DNA of 16,067 nt from CAYUIS01 sp964444825 (GCA_964444825.1 CAYUIS010000127.1:1-16067); one strand, 5' to 3'. Shown: positions 1 to 7,143, numbered from the stretch's first letter. Program-made: numbers and translations. The notes: a model not told the origin generated them from the sequence alone.

Positions 1-95
1 TCCAGGATGGTGTCTAGCCGCTCCAACAGGAGCGGCGCTCGCTCGGCACCATACAAGAAGGTCAAATGATCCAGAATCCGATCTTGTCGCATCAT
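1..95 (-). CDS. Start of a probable GH13_18-type sugar phosphorylase (partial, runs off the window)
   Basis: The minus-strand frame starts at a double ATG (95-90) and is open to the window edge, giving 31 codons. The visible stretch HLTFLYGAERAPLLLERL resembles the N-terminal segment that precedes the barrel in sucrose phosphorylase-like GH13 subfamily 18 enzymes, which split alpha-glucosides with phosphate in the cytoplasm. That match is from memory of the family and covers very little protein. The same frame is open upstream to an ATG at 146-144, so the true start is uncertain. No good ribosome binding site precedes either ATG. It lies downstream of the sugar transporter genes on the same strand, which fits a catabolic role. 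The catalytic part is outside the window. Confidence 0.4.
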   Translation of the reverse strand, partial: MMRQDRILDHLTFLYGAERAPLLLERLDTIL

Positions 96-99
96 CTGC

Positions 100-256
100 T
101 CAGGCACTATCGATGACGTATCTATCGCCGCGAAGAAAGATCTCATCGCCAAAGTTCACAACGCCCGGGTTGAAAGCCCCCAGCACTTTATCCTTCCAGC
201 GAAGGTTTCACATCGGCCGGGGTGACGATGGGATTGTTGGCATACTTGGTGATCAT
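100..256 (-). pseudogene. N-terminal remnant of a GH130 glycoside phosphorylase, frameshifted and truncated
   Basis: An ATG at 256-254 sits behind a good ribosome binding site (GAGGAG, six bases upstream). It opens a frame reading NPIVTPADVKPS, which ends at a TAA (190-188) after 22 codons. The next frame, from 192, continues the same protein as KVLGAFNPGVVNFGDEI, then loses family resemblance and stops at 102-100. Together these match the start of GH130 beta-mannoside phosphorylases (NPI.TP.DV.PS ... V.GAFNPG ... GDEI.LLLR). GH130 proteins are normally about 300-400 residues, so over 85% is missing. A short deletion near 190 explains the frameshift, and a larger deletion after GDEI explains the truncation and the junction with the next coding frame. 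The family call rests on the N-terminal motif only. A local assembly error is the main alternative to a real pseudogene. Confidence 0.6.
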
Positions 257-420
257 TTCCTACTCCTCTATCCTGTCTCTCGCTCCGCCCACTCCATCAG
301 GTCGTGGAAGAACCTGAGACAAATGCCCGTGCTCTGGGTGACCGATTGCCTATCCCACCATTCCACCACAGGTGGGATTTGGCTGGGGTATTTTACCCGG
401 TTGGGCAAAGCACGCAAGTA

Positions 421-431
421 GGTAACGGCCC
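421..431. repeat. Left 11-bp direct repeat (target-site duplication candidate)
   Basis: GGTAACGGCCC abuts the left terminal inverted repeat and is repeated exactly at 571-581. The bases beyond each copy differ, so the duplication is exactly 11 bp. Confidence 0.6.
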
Positions 432-570
432 AGAAATTCTCAATATGGAACCCTTGCCCGAAGAGATCGGTGCAACTGAGCCAGAAACGGGCTAATTTCG
501 GCGTATTTTGCCAGCTTTTCGGGCGAAAGCGGAAAAACCATTGGCTTCCTGCTTCATATTGAGAATTGCT
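432..570. mobile_element. 139-bp MITE-like element with 16-bp terminal inverted repeats
   Basis: The ends 432-447 and 555-570 are inverted copies matching at 15 of 16 positions (consensus AGMAATTCTCAATATG; perfect over 435-447 and 555-567). Immediately outside both ends is the same 11-mer, GGTAACGGCCC (421-431 and 571-581), as expected of a target-site duplication. The element is too short for a transposase, so it would be a non-autonomous element moved in trans. A duplication of 10-12 bp is known in part of the IS4 family, but the terminal bases do not let me assign a family. It also contains a minus-strand frame without stops. One copy is visible, so mobility is inferred from end structure only. 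Confidence 0.6.
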
Positions 571-581
571 GGTAACGGCCC
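571..581. repeat. Right 11-bp direct repeat (target-site duplication candidate)
   Basis: Exact second copy of GGTAACGGCCC, abutting the right terminal inverted repeat. Element plus one repeat copy is 150 bp, a multiple of three. Confidence 0.6.
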
Positions 582-722
582 CTGCTGTTCTGGTCAAATA
601 GGGCCCAGGCAACGAGAAGACAATGGACAGATCTCAGCCCAGCCTCTCAAGTGAACTCGCTGGAACGTGCTCAAAGTCGAACACCCACCACTGGGACAAG
701 TCTACGGCCTCTGTCGGTTCGC

Positions 723-1634
723 CTATCCCTTGACACCTCCGGCTGTGAGTCCTTCTTCAAGAAACCGCTCCAGTGCCAAGAATAGAGTGACCACCGGCAG
801 CGTCATGATCGTCGAGGCAGCCATAACGACGTGGGGACGCGGATCGGGGTCATTAAAGATCGTGTTTATCTTGATCGGCATGGTAAACAGATCACGGCTG
901 TTCAGAAACACGAGGGCATAGAGAAACTCGTTCCAGGCGATCATGAACGTGTAGATGGCGACCGAGACCAGCGCGGGGATCGAGAGCGGCAGTGTGATGC
1001 GCCAGATCACGCTCGCGCGACTGCATCCATCAATCAGGCCAGCCTGCTCGATCTCAGCCGGGATGGTGCGAAAGTAGTTGGCCAGCATGTACAACGCAAC
1101 AGGTAAGGTCTGCGCCAGGTAGGTGATGACCAATACCGCGAGGTTGTCCTGGACCTCGAATCCAATCCGGGCACCGATCCGAGCCACCATCGCAAACAGA
1201 GGGATGATCAATAGAATACCCGGAAATAGGTATACGATCAGGATGCCGTTGAGCATCAAATCCTTGCCTCGAAAGTGCAGCCTGGCCACTGCATACGCGC
1301 CCATCGTCGAGAGAATCACGGCGATGATAGCGGTAGGGACTGCGACCTTTAGGCTGTTGAGAATGTTAGCGCCGAAATTCCAATAGTCGAACAACTCTTG
1401 GTAGGCTTCCCACCGCAGAGCACCGGGGATATAGGTAGGTTCTCGGCCACCGATCTCGGCGTAGGTCTTGAACGAGGAACTCACCATCCAGTAGAACGGG
1501 AACAGGATGGTGGTCAGGAAGAATACCAGGGTCACCGCGAAAATAAAGCGGGGCCAAGTGATCCATCCCGCCAGGTGGTCAATCAGACTCAGGCGGTCGT
1601 CCTTCGAAGGGCGAGAAATCGTATTTGCGGTCAT
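723..1634 (-). CDS. Carbohydrate ABC transporter permease, MalG/UgpE type
   Basis: This 303-aa inner-membrane protein is one half of the channel of a family 1 (CUT1) sugar importer. A first membrane segment lies at about 30-50, several more follow, and the cytoplasmic EAA loop that docks the ATPase is at about 194-218 (EQAGLIDG followed by ITLPLSIPAL). The C-terminus, ERFLEEGLTAGGVKG, is the typical end of MalG-type subunits. Length is normal for the family (270-300). The ATG at 1634 follows an AGGAGG site seven bases upstream. Only 12 bases separate it from the upstream MalF-type gene, so the two are co-transcribed and form a heterodimer. No ATP-binding protein is encoded nearby, as is common when a shared MsmX-type ATPase is used. 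The substrate cannot be read from the permease; the phosphorylase remnants downstream suggest an oligosaccharide. Confidence 0.93.
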   Translation of the reverse strand: MTANTISRPSKDDRLSLIDHLAGWITWPRFIFAVTLVFFLTTILFPFYWMVSSSFKTYAEIGGREPTYIPGALRWEAYQELFDYWNFGANILNSLKVAVPTAIIAVILSTMGAYAVARLHFRGKDLMLNGILIVYLFPGILLIIPLFAMVARIGARIGFEVQDNLAVLVITYLAQTLPVALYMLANYFRTIPAEIEQAGLIDGCSRASVIWRITLPLSIPALVSVAIYTFMIAWNEFLYALVFLNSRDLFTMPIKINTIFNDPDPRPHVVMAASTIMTLPVVTLFLALERFLEEGLTAGGVKG

Positions 1635-1646
1635 CTTGGCCTCCTT

Positions 1647-2606
1647 TCACTCTTCGACCGTTCTCATGACCGTGGTCACGTATACCAGGAGAAAGACAAC
1701 GAGAATGATCAACAAGATCATCGCGTTGGCAGCTCCTTTGCCAAAGTCGAACGCCTTGAAACTGAATTGGTACGTAAGCACCGGAAGCACATTGGTGCCA
1801 AAGCCGCCGCCGGTCAACAAGAAGATGTCATCGAACTTGTTAAACGTCCAGATTAGGCGGAGCAAAAAGACAGCACCCAGCACGTAGCGTAGCTCGGGCA
1901 CCGTCACGTGCAAGAACTTTTGCCAGCTATTGGCGCCATCCACATCAGCAGCCTCGTAGAGGGTCTGGTCTATCGCCTGAAGTCGGGCTAGGATCATCAG
2001 CATAGCAAATGGGAAATAGCGCCAAGCCTCAAAGACGATCACTAGCAGCAGTGCCAGACCGCGCTGCGCCAGATACGCCTTTGGCAACTCGAGAATCCCT
2101 AACCCCATCAGAACATCGTTGAGTACCCCAGAGGGGCGCGGGTCGAGGATCCATCGCCAGACAAAGGCCACACTGACGATAGGTGCAACGTAGGGAAACA
2201 AAAAGATGGCGCGCGCCAATCCTCGGGCACGGAACGGCCGATTGAGCAGCAGCGACGCGATCAGGCCAATCGCCACGGTCAGAACTGTCGAGCTGAATGA
2301 ATAAACGATGCTGGTGACCGCCGCCCCCCAGCTTTGCAGGCTCTGGAACTTGAAAGCGAAATCATTGATGACCAGGCGATAGTTCTCCATGCCTACGTAG
2401 GGCGCTTGAACGACGTTATCCAGGTTCTTGAGCCCCACATCACGAAAGCTGATCCAGATGCTAAAGATGGCTGGAAAGACGACCAACCCGAAAACGATCA
2501 ATGCGGTAGGCAAGATCAGTATCCAGGCCAGGCGCGCCTCGCGGGCCTCAAGCGACAGCCCGCGTCGGCCGGACGGCAATGGCGAGTCCTTGGCAGCAGT
2601 GGACAT
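1647..2606 (-). CDS. Carbohydrate ABC transporter permease, MalF/UgpA type
   Basis: This 319-aa membrane subunit pairs with the MalG-type protein in a CUT1 sugar importer. After a polar N-terminus, the first membrane helix is at about 28-54. The EAA loop is at about 216-240 (LYEAADVDGANSWQKF then VTVPELR). The core continues with a conserved NKFDDIFLLTGGG segment (256-268), which is typical of MalF/UgpA proteins. Length fits UgpA-like members, which lack the large periplasmic domain of E. coli MalF. The ATG at 2606 has an AGGAGG site upstream. It lies between the binding-protein gene (118 bases upstream, with a hairpin in the gap) and the second permease (12 bases downstream). Confidence 0.93.
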   Translation of the reverse strand: MSTAAKDSPLPSGRRGLSLEAREARLAWILILPTALIVFGLVVFPAIFSIWISFRDVGLKNLDNVVQAPYVGMENYRLVINDFAFKFQSLQSWGAAVTSIVYSFSSTVLTVAIGLIASLLLNRPFRARGLARAIFLFPYVAPIVSVAFVWRWILDPRPSGVLNDVLMGLGILELPKAYLAQRGLALLLVIVFEAWRYFPFAMLMILARLQAIDQTLYEAADVDGANSWQKFLHVTVPELRYVLGAVFLLRLIWTFNKFDDIFLLTGGGFGTNVLPVLTYQFSFKAFDFGKGAANAMILLIILVVFLLVYVTTVMRTVEE

Positions 2607-2631
2607 AATTCTACCTCCTGACCAAGATGAC

Positions 2632-2662
2632 AGCGTCCTCCCCTCCCCGAGGGGAGGACGCT
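2632..2662. promoter_or_regulatory. Strong intergenic hairpin between binding-protein and permease genes
   Basis: AGCGTCCTCCCCTC (2632-2645) and its perfect reverse complement (2649-2662) form a 14-bp GC-rich stem with a three-base loop. No T-tract follows on either strand, so it does not look like a strong intrinsic terminator. Its place after the solute-binding gene and before the permeases is where many sugar ABC operons carry a hairpin that protects the upstream mRNA or weakens read-through. This raises binding protein over permease. That role is inferred from position. Confidence 0.6.
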
Positions 2663-2724
2663 TTGACAGAAGTCAGACTGATGCTAGGGACGCCAGCACA
2701 AAGCTGTCGTCCCCAGCCATTGGT

Positions 2725-4164
2725 CTATTCTGACTGGCGCTCGGCGTACATCACCTCGACCTGTTCCTGCAGCCACGCGGCTCCAGTTTCAGGCGTCATC
2801 GTGCCTTCCAGCGCGATGTTGCTGATGGCCTGCGAGATCAACAACCGGCCCTCGATGTCGCCGACCACAGCCCGCTGTGTAGCATCATAGTCCGGTCGGA
2901 AGAGCCAGCGCTGCATAGACTCAAAACCACCGGCGATTTGGGCCAGCGTCTCATCCGAGTAATACTCAAAGAATGGGCTGAGCTCACTCCACCCATCCAC
3001 GGCGCTCTCCAGCACCGGCACCTTGCCGAACGGGGCCAGTGCCAGGACATCCTGGTAGTTCTGCCCCGTCATGAACCACTTGACCACTTCCTGAGCCTCA
3101 GGATCGGCACCTCTCATGATGCCGAGCGTCACCAACTGGCCGTAGGAGGCAGAACCGTTGGGCCCCACCATCTGGGACGCAAAGCCGGTCTCGAACGGCA
3201 GATCCTCTAACGCGATCTCAACATTGCCACCACCTTCCATACCGGAACCCTCGACCAAGTCGTCCATGATATAGGTGCTGTAGAACAGCATCCCAGACTG
3301 GTCCAACTCGTATGCCTCGCGAGCGCCGCGCCAGTACTGCGGGCCAGGCAGTGCGCAGCGCTGCAGCCCAGCGTAGAAGTCGAGCGCCTCAACCATCTCC
3401 GGCGTATTCATCGTGACGTTCCCTGCCGCATCGAATGGCCAGGCGTCGTTCGATATGGCCACCTGCTCAAAGACCTGGTGCGGGTAGTTCTGACCAGGGT
3501 CCGTACCGAGCGTGAGGCCATATAGCAGGTTGCCAGTGCCCGGGAGTGCGTCGCAGGCAGCATCGATGTCGTCCCAGGTGATCGGCGGATTCAAACTTGC
3601 CTCTTCGAACATATCGGTGCGATACCAAATCGCCTGGACCCAACCGTCGAAGGGCACGGCAGCGTATGCGCCAGTGGAGGGATCGATGACCATCGCCAGC
3701 GGGCCAGCCCTAAAGTCGTCCTCGCCAATGCTGGCGATCGCCGCTTCAGCGGCGTCTTGGTCCAGAATCCCGTCAGCGGCGAAGGCTGCCACACGTTCGA
3801 CGCCCATACGAACGATATCGGGCAGTCGGTTGGCCGCCAGTGCCGTCGCGATACGCTGTGAGACGCCAGCCTCCTCGATCGGAACGATGCGGATCTCGAT
3901 CTCGGGATTCTCGGCCATGAACCCCGCCGCGATCGCCTCGTACGTGTCTACCCGATCCTCCTCGTTGTCGGTCGTCCAGAACTCGACGACCGTCTTCTCG
4001 ACCGGCTCGGCAGGCACCTCCACCTCTACCGGGACCTCGACCTTGACCTCGACGGTGCGCTCCACTGGGACTTCGACCGTAACTGTGACGGTCTCTGGTT
4101 GGCAGGCAGCCAACAGGCCCATCAGTATGGCACCCAACATCAATAGACTTGTGTATTTCCTCAT
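2725..4164 (-). CDS. Sugar ABC transporter substrate-binding lipoprotein
   Basis: This 479-aa exported lipoprotein captures a sugar for the permease pair. The signal peptide (residues 1-20: charged RK, hydrophobic run, then LLAAC) ends in a lipobox with the lipidated cysteine at 21. Residues about 24-57 are a low-complexity linker built of repeated V-E-V-P/T units, a common membrane spacer in Chloroflexota lipoproteins. From about 58 the family 1 extracellular solute-binding fold begins (TVVEFWTTDNEEDR, then an IVRMGVERVAAFA-type segment), with many Trp/Tyr residues later that could stack on sugar rings. I chose the ATG at 4164 because it follows AGGAGG by a normal distance and begins a textbook signal peptide. 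An in-frame ATG at 4230 would add 22 residues ahead of it. No clear promoter lies in the 109 bases before it, so read-through from lacI is plausible. Substrate unknown. Confidence 0.93.
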   Translation of the reverse strand: MRKYTSLLMLGAILMGLLAACQPETVTVTVEVPVERTVEVKVEVPVEVEVPAEPVEKTVVEFWTTDNEEDRVDTYEAIAAGFMAENPEIEIRIVPIEEAGVSQRIATALAANRLPDIVRMGVERVAAFAADGILDQDAAEAAIASIGEDDFRAGPLAMVIDPSTGAYAAVPFDGWVQAIWYRTDMFEEASLNPPITWDDIDAACDALPGTGNLLYGLTLGTDPGQNYPHQVFEQVAISNDAWPFDAAGNVTMNTPEMVEALDFYAGLQRCALPGPQYWRGAREAYELDQSGMLFYSTYIMDDLVEGSGMEGGGNVEIALEDLPFETGFASQMVGPNGSASYGQLVTLGIMRGADPEAQEVVKWFMTGQNYQDVLALAPFGKVPVLESAVDGWSELSPFFEYYSDETLAQIAGGFESMQRWLFRPDYDATQRAVVGDIEGRLLISQAISNIALEGTMTPETGAAWLQEQVEVMYAERQSE

Positions 4165-4273
4165 CTCGAAACTCCTCCTAAGATTGAAAGTATGGTTGTG
4201 CAATTGACCAAAGCTATGGACAGTCCTCACTTATAGTTCATCCGATATACGCGCACCACCTCCTTTCCGTACG

Positions 4274-5293
4274 TTAAGGAGCGGGAGCCCCACACGACTT
4301 CCGCACGATCAACTGAGGCTGGAGGATCACGTGCCGTTCCTCCAGAATCTCTCCCTGCAGCAGGCGAATCAACATCTCGCAGATGCGCTGTCCGATCTCA
4401 TAGATGGGCTGCCGGAGAGTCGTCAGTGGTGGATGGGCGTCCTCAGCCAAGGGCACATCGTCAAATCCGGTCACCGCCACGTCGCGTCCCACGGCCAGCC
4501 CCAGCCCTTGGGCAGCGCTGATGACGCCCAAAGCCATCAGGTCATTGGAGGCGATGATGGCGGTCGGACGCAAAGTCCGGGTCAACAGATCGTGCCCTGC
4601 TGCGTGGCCACTGCGCTGCGTCAACGCACCAACAGTCACCAGTTCTTCGTCGAGGGCGATCGAGTTTTCCGCTAGGGCCTCCTGATATCCCATCATCCGA
4701 TGGGATGCAAACATGAGGTTCGGTGGCGCAGCGATGTAGGCAATACGGCGATGGCCGAAATCAATCAGATGCTGGGTCAGTTGCCGCACGCCCGCCCTAC
4801 TATCCACATCAACGTAGGGGAAATCCTCGCCTACATCGGACCGGCCAAAGGCAACGAAAGGAAAACCTTGGTCGATCAAGTAGGCAATACGTGCATCCCG
4901 ATGGCGGGTACGGACGACTAGCAAACCATCCACGCGCCGCTCACTGACGATACGTTTGTATGTTTTCATCTCCTCGGAGCCCGGCGCCTGGGTAGAGACC
5001 AGCAGGTCAAGCTCGTGCTCGGCTGAATAGTTGCCGATGCCAGTCAGCAGTTCGCTAAAGAACGGATCGGAGAACCGTGGCCCGTGGGTCGGAATGATAA
5101 AACCAATCGTGTCAGTGCGTTGCCGTTGGAGACGACGGGCAGTGACGTTGGGATGATAGCCCATCTCGGCAGCGGTCTCGAGGACGAGTTGACGGGTTGA
5201 CTCAGCAACGTCGTCGTAGCCCGCCAGTGCACGGGAGACCGTGGTGACGGAATAGCCAACTCTCCGGGCGATGTCTTTGAGAGTGACAGGCAT
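4274..5293 (-). CDS. LacI-family transcriptional regulator of the sugar locus
   Basis: This 339-aa repressor-type protein has an N-terminal helix-turn-helix at 4-23 (LKDIARRVGYSVTTVSRAL) and a hinge helix at about 48-58 (PNVTARRLQRQ). A periplasmic-binding-protein-like effector domain follows from about 62. Family signatures include ASNDLMALG (248-256), TGFDDVPLA (275-283) and PPLTTLRQP (288-296). Length is standard. The ATG at 5293 has a GAGGG site and starts directly at the helix-turn-helix; the frame is open upstream to 5458 but that would add 55 non-conserved residues and cover the operators. It is first in the same-strand order lacI, binding protein, permeases, with 109 bases to the next gene, so it may be the first gene of the operon. 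Two palindromes at its own promoter indicate autoregulation. The effector is probably the transported sugar or a derivative. Confidence 0.95.
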   Translation of the reverse strand: MPVTLKDIARRVGYSVTTVSRALAGYDDVAESTRQLVLETAAEMGYHPNVTARRLQRQRTDTIGFIIPTHGPRFSDPFFSELLTGIGNYSAEHELDLLVSTQAPGSEEMKTYKRIVSERRVDGLLVVRTRHRDARIAYLIDQGFPFVAFGRSDVGEDFPYVDVDSRAGVRQLTQHLIDFGHRRIAYIAAPPNLMFASHRMMGYQEALAENSIALDEELVTVGALTQRSGHAAGHDLLTRTLRPTAIIASNDLMALGVISAAQGLGLAVGRDVAVTGFDDVPLAEDAHPPLTTLRQPIYEIGQRICEMLIRLLQGEILEERHVILQPQLIVRKSCGAPAP

Positions 5294-5322
5294 GGAATGG
5301 ACCCTCGAAGCAACTGGCCGAT

Positions 5323-5336
5323 CCGAAACGTTTCGG
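5323..5336. promoter_or_regulatory. LacI-type operator O1, just downstream of the lacI promoter
   Basis: CCGAAACGTTTCGG is a perfect 14-bp palindrome with the central CG typical of LacI-family operators. It lies about 5-18 bases past the predicted transcription start. It shares the AAACGTTT core with the second site and is centred 33 bp from it. Confidence 0.75.
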
Positions 5337-5347
5337 GTTACATAACC

Positions 5348-5376
5348 AGTATAATCCAAAACGTTTTGGAAGTCAA
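5348..5376 (-). promoter_or_regulatory. Sigma-70-type promoter of lacI (and probably the sugar operon)
   Basis: On the minus strand TTGACT (5376-5371) and TATACT (5353-5348) are 17 bases apart, each matching the consensus at 5 of 6 positions. Transcription would start near 5341, giving a leader of about 48 bases to the ATG at 5293. This is the best promoter upstream of the sugar genes. Confidence 0.75.
5355..5370. promoter_or_regulatory. LacI-type operator O2, filling the -35/-10 spacer
   Basis: TCCAAAACGTTTTGGA is a perfect 16-bp palindrome. It occupies 16 of the 17 bases between the -35 and -10 hexamers of the lacI promoter, so bound repressor would exclude RNA polymerase. Confidence 0.8.
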
Positions 5377-5408
5377 GAACTAGACACAAACTTCGAGGAA
5401 CCCAAGAT

Positions 5409-5430
5409 GACCAGCGCCGCCCCGCTGGCC
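5409..5430 (-). terminator. Weak terminator candidate after the ubiB-like gene
   Basis: On the minus strand CCAGCG and CGCTGG, extended by a G-U and a G-C pair, form an 8-bp stem with a six-base loop about 25 bases after the kinase stop codon. There is no T-tract behind it, so termination would be weak or Rho-dependent. Confidence 0.25.
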
Positions 5431-5454
5431 ACCGGGTACACTCTGGATGTCCGT

Positions 5455-7143
5455 TCACTTGACGAGGATAACCCAGATCAGAGACAGACCGGCGCCAGCG
5501 AAAAGAACGCCCCCTAGATCCACCTGCCCCGCCAAGTAGAGCTGCAACCCGCCCATCAGTAAAGCGCCAAAGATGACACTGCCCACCATCCGCCGCCCGG
5601 TCCGCTCCAGTCGGCTCAACTGCTCAAAGAGCTGTGGCATCTGCACAGCCAGCTCGCCGCGCTCCATCCGGCTCAGTATAGCCTCGGTACGTCGTGGCAA
5701 GGAGAGCAGTGCGCGGGCGATCCCGCCCAGCTCGCCTAGCCAGAACTCCCACCCAGTCCCGACCTCCTGGACGATCAGCTTCTGGGCATAGGGTGCGAGG
5801 CCATCCCAGACGTTAAAGTCCGGATCCAGGCCAGTGCACATACCGGAGAGAATCGCTACCGTCCGTCCAAGCAGGACCAGGTCTTGGGGAATCTGGAAGG
5901 GCATGGTGTAAATCAACCCCCGGAACTCGCGCGCGAACTCGTGCATCTCCTCGTAGCTTATCTCGCGCAGCTCGGCCATACTCTTGCCCCAGAAACGCTC
6001 AAAGGCCTGGGTTTCAGCCTTCTCTATGAGGGTCAGGTCAGCGTGGGGCAGGAGCACGCCAAGCATTTGATAAGACCTCACTAGGCGCCCGGCATCCCTG
6101 GTGCCAACGGCTATCACCATTTCCCGCAGTCCAGCGCGCAGGTTGGGAACCACGCGGCCCGCCATACCAAAATCCACAAAGGTGAGATACCATTCTATTC
6201 CTTCATCTCCCCCGCCAGGGGAGACGAATAGATTCCCTGGATGCGGATCGGCGTGGAAAAACCCATCCTCAAAGATCTGCTTAAGGTACACATCGAACAG
6301 TCGACGCGCGACCTCGGTGCGGTCGATACCCGCGGCTGTGATACCATCATAGTCAGTGATCTTGATCCCGTACACGTCCTCAAGGGTGAGAACACGCCGG
6401 GTGGTGTGCGTCCACACAACGCCCGGGACGCGGACCTCACGTTGGCCCTGAAAGTTGGCAGCGAACGTCTCAGCGTTTCGTCCTTCGTTCAGATAGTCGA
6501 TCTCCTCGTAGAGAACGCGCGTAAACTCGGCCAACAGGACGGGCACGTCGGCCCGTCGACGGATGGGCGGGTAGCGGTGCGCCCAGTTGCCCACCGTACG
6601 CAGCGCGGCCAGATCGGTATCGATAATGGTTCGGATGTTGGGACGCTGGACCTTGACGACCACATCGGTGAGCGGAGGAATCGCACCGTCCGACGCCGCC
6701 CTCCTGCCCTCCGGACCATTCTGGTCCGTCACTCTGACCCTGGCCCGATGCACCTGCCCCAACGAGGCCGCCGCGAGGGGTGCCTCCTCGAAAACGGCGA
6801 ACTTTTCCGCTATGGGCGCGCCCAGTTCGGTCTCCACCACCTGACGGATATCGGCAAAGACCTCCGGGGGAACCTCATCCTGTAGCTTAGCCAGCTCCGA
6901 AGTGATCTCTTCCGGCAGCATATCCAGACGGGCGGAGAGGAACTGTCCGACCTTGATGAGGACACCGCCCATCTGGACCGCCAGTCCACGGTAGGTAGCG
7001 GCGATCTGACACAAGCGTCTGGATCGGGTCCGCTGCACCCAACTGCGGAACCCCAAGCGGGGCAGGATCAGGTCCCAGACAACAAGACTGACCGTAATCT
7101 GAGCAAAGAAGAGAACGATACGACGGTAGCGTGCACGGAGCAT
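5455..7143 (-). CDS. ABC1/UbiB-family atypical kinase-like membrane protein
   Basis: This 562-aa UbiB/AarF/ADCK-type protein belongs to a family of atypical kinases or ATPases tied to isoprenoid quinone synthesis or lipid handling at the membrane. All family landmarks are present: the KxGQ motif (K64, Q67) followed by LDMLPEE, the Ala-rich loop replacing the Gly-rich loop (about 124-132, AAASLGQVH), and the catalytic-site lysine K164 in VVVKVQRP. The ExD-type motif follows (E214, D216, N219), then HADPHPGN (297-304) and DFG (324-326). A hydrophobic pair at about 520-562 is the usual C-terminal anchor, and residues about 8-26 may also be membranous. Length fits the family (about 550). I start it at the ATG at 7143, which follows AGGTGG; a GTG at 7155 is in frame but lacks a site. 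It has its own promoter and lies divergent from the WYL-like gene. A quinone-related role fits the nearby quinone-using complex I genes, but this is inference. Confidence 0.93.
   Translation of the reverse strand: MLRARYRRIVLFFAQITVSLVVWDLILPRLGFRSWVQRTRSRRLCQIAATYRGLAVQMGGVLIKVGQFLSARLDMLPEEITSELAKLQDEVPPEVFADIRQVVETELGAPIAEKFAVFEEAPLAAASLGQVHRARVRVTDQNGPEGRRAASDGAIPPLTDVVVKVQRPNIRTIIDTDLAALRTVGNWAHRYPPIRRRADVPVLLAEFTRVLYEEIDYLNEGRNAETFAANFQGQREVRVPGVVWTHTTRRVLTLEDVYGIKITDYDGITAAGIDRTEVARRLFDVYLKQIFEDGFFHADPHPGNLFVSPGGGDEGIEWYLTFVDFGMAGRVVPNLRAGLREMVIAVGTRDAGRLVRSYQMLGVLLPHADLTLIEKAETQAFERFWGKSMAELREISYEEMHEFAREFRGLIYTMPFQIPQDLVLLGRTVAILSGMCTGLDPDFNVWDGLAPYAQKLIVQEVGTGWEFWLGELGGIARALLSLPRRTEAILSRMERGELAVQMPQLFEQLSRLERTGRRMVGSVIFGALLMGGLQLYLAGQVDLGGVLFAGAGLSLIWVILVK

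Larger units (their letters stand above)
257..722. other. Gene-poor, apparently degraded stretch between malG-like gene and GH130 remnant
   Basis: No recognisable intact gene lies here. On the minus strand one open frame runs from about 633 to a stop at 270-268, with only a TTG start (612) and no ribosome binding site. Its stop lies 11 bases before the GH130 ATG, the spacing expected inside an operon, so it may be the tail of a decayed gene. I do not recognise its product. The 139-bp inverted-repeat element described separately sits inside this frame. A second minus-strand frame ends at 636-634 and reads VDLSQWWVFDFEHVP, which looks protein-like but matches no family I know. No terminator with a T-tract is visible after the malG-like stop at 723. 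Confidence 0.45.

Noticed and set aside
17..36. Perfect 8-bp hairpin with a four-base loop
   Set aside because: It lies inside the phosphorylase-like coding frame (PLLLER codons), so the symmetry is most simply explained by codon content.
1398..1856. Long plus-strand open frame opposite the permease genes
   Set aside because: It is antisense to two well-supported genes, has biased charged composition and no family match.
4165..4230. 22-residue N-terminal extension of the sugar-binding protein
   Set aside because: The ATG at 4164 has the ribosome binding site and begins the signal peptide; the extension would bury it.
4220..4265. Short leader ORF behind an AAAGGAGG motif upstream of the binding-protein gene
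   Set aside because: At most ten codons, with the start either two or fifteen bases from the site; no evidence of use.
4263..4278. Imperfect palindrome overlapping the lacI stop, possible operator for the binding-protein gene
   Set aside because: Half-sites match at only 6 of 8 positions, the centre is TA rather than CG, and it does not share the AAACGTTT core.
5294..5458. 55-residue N-terminal extension of the LacI regulator
   Set aside because: It would be transcribed from no visible promoter and would place the operators and -35/-10 elements inside the coding region.
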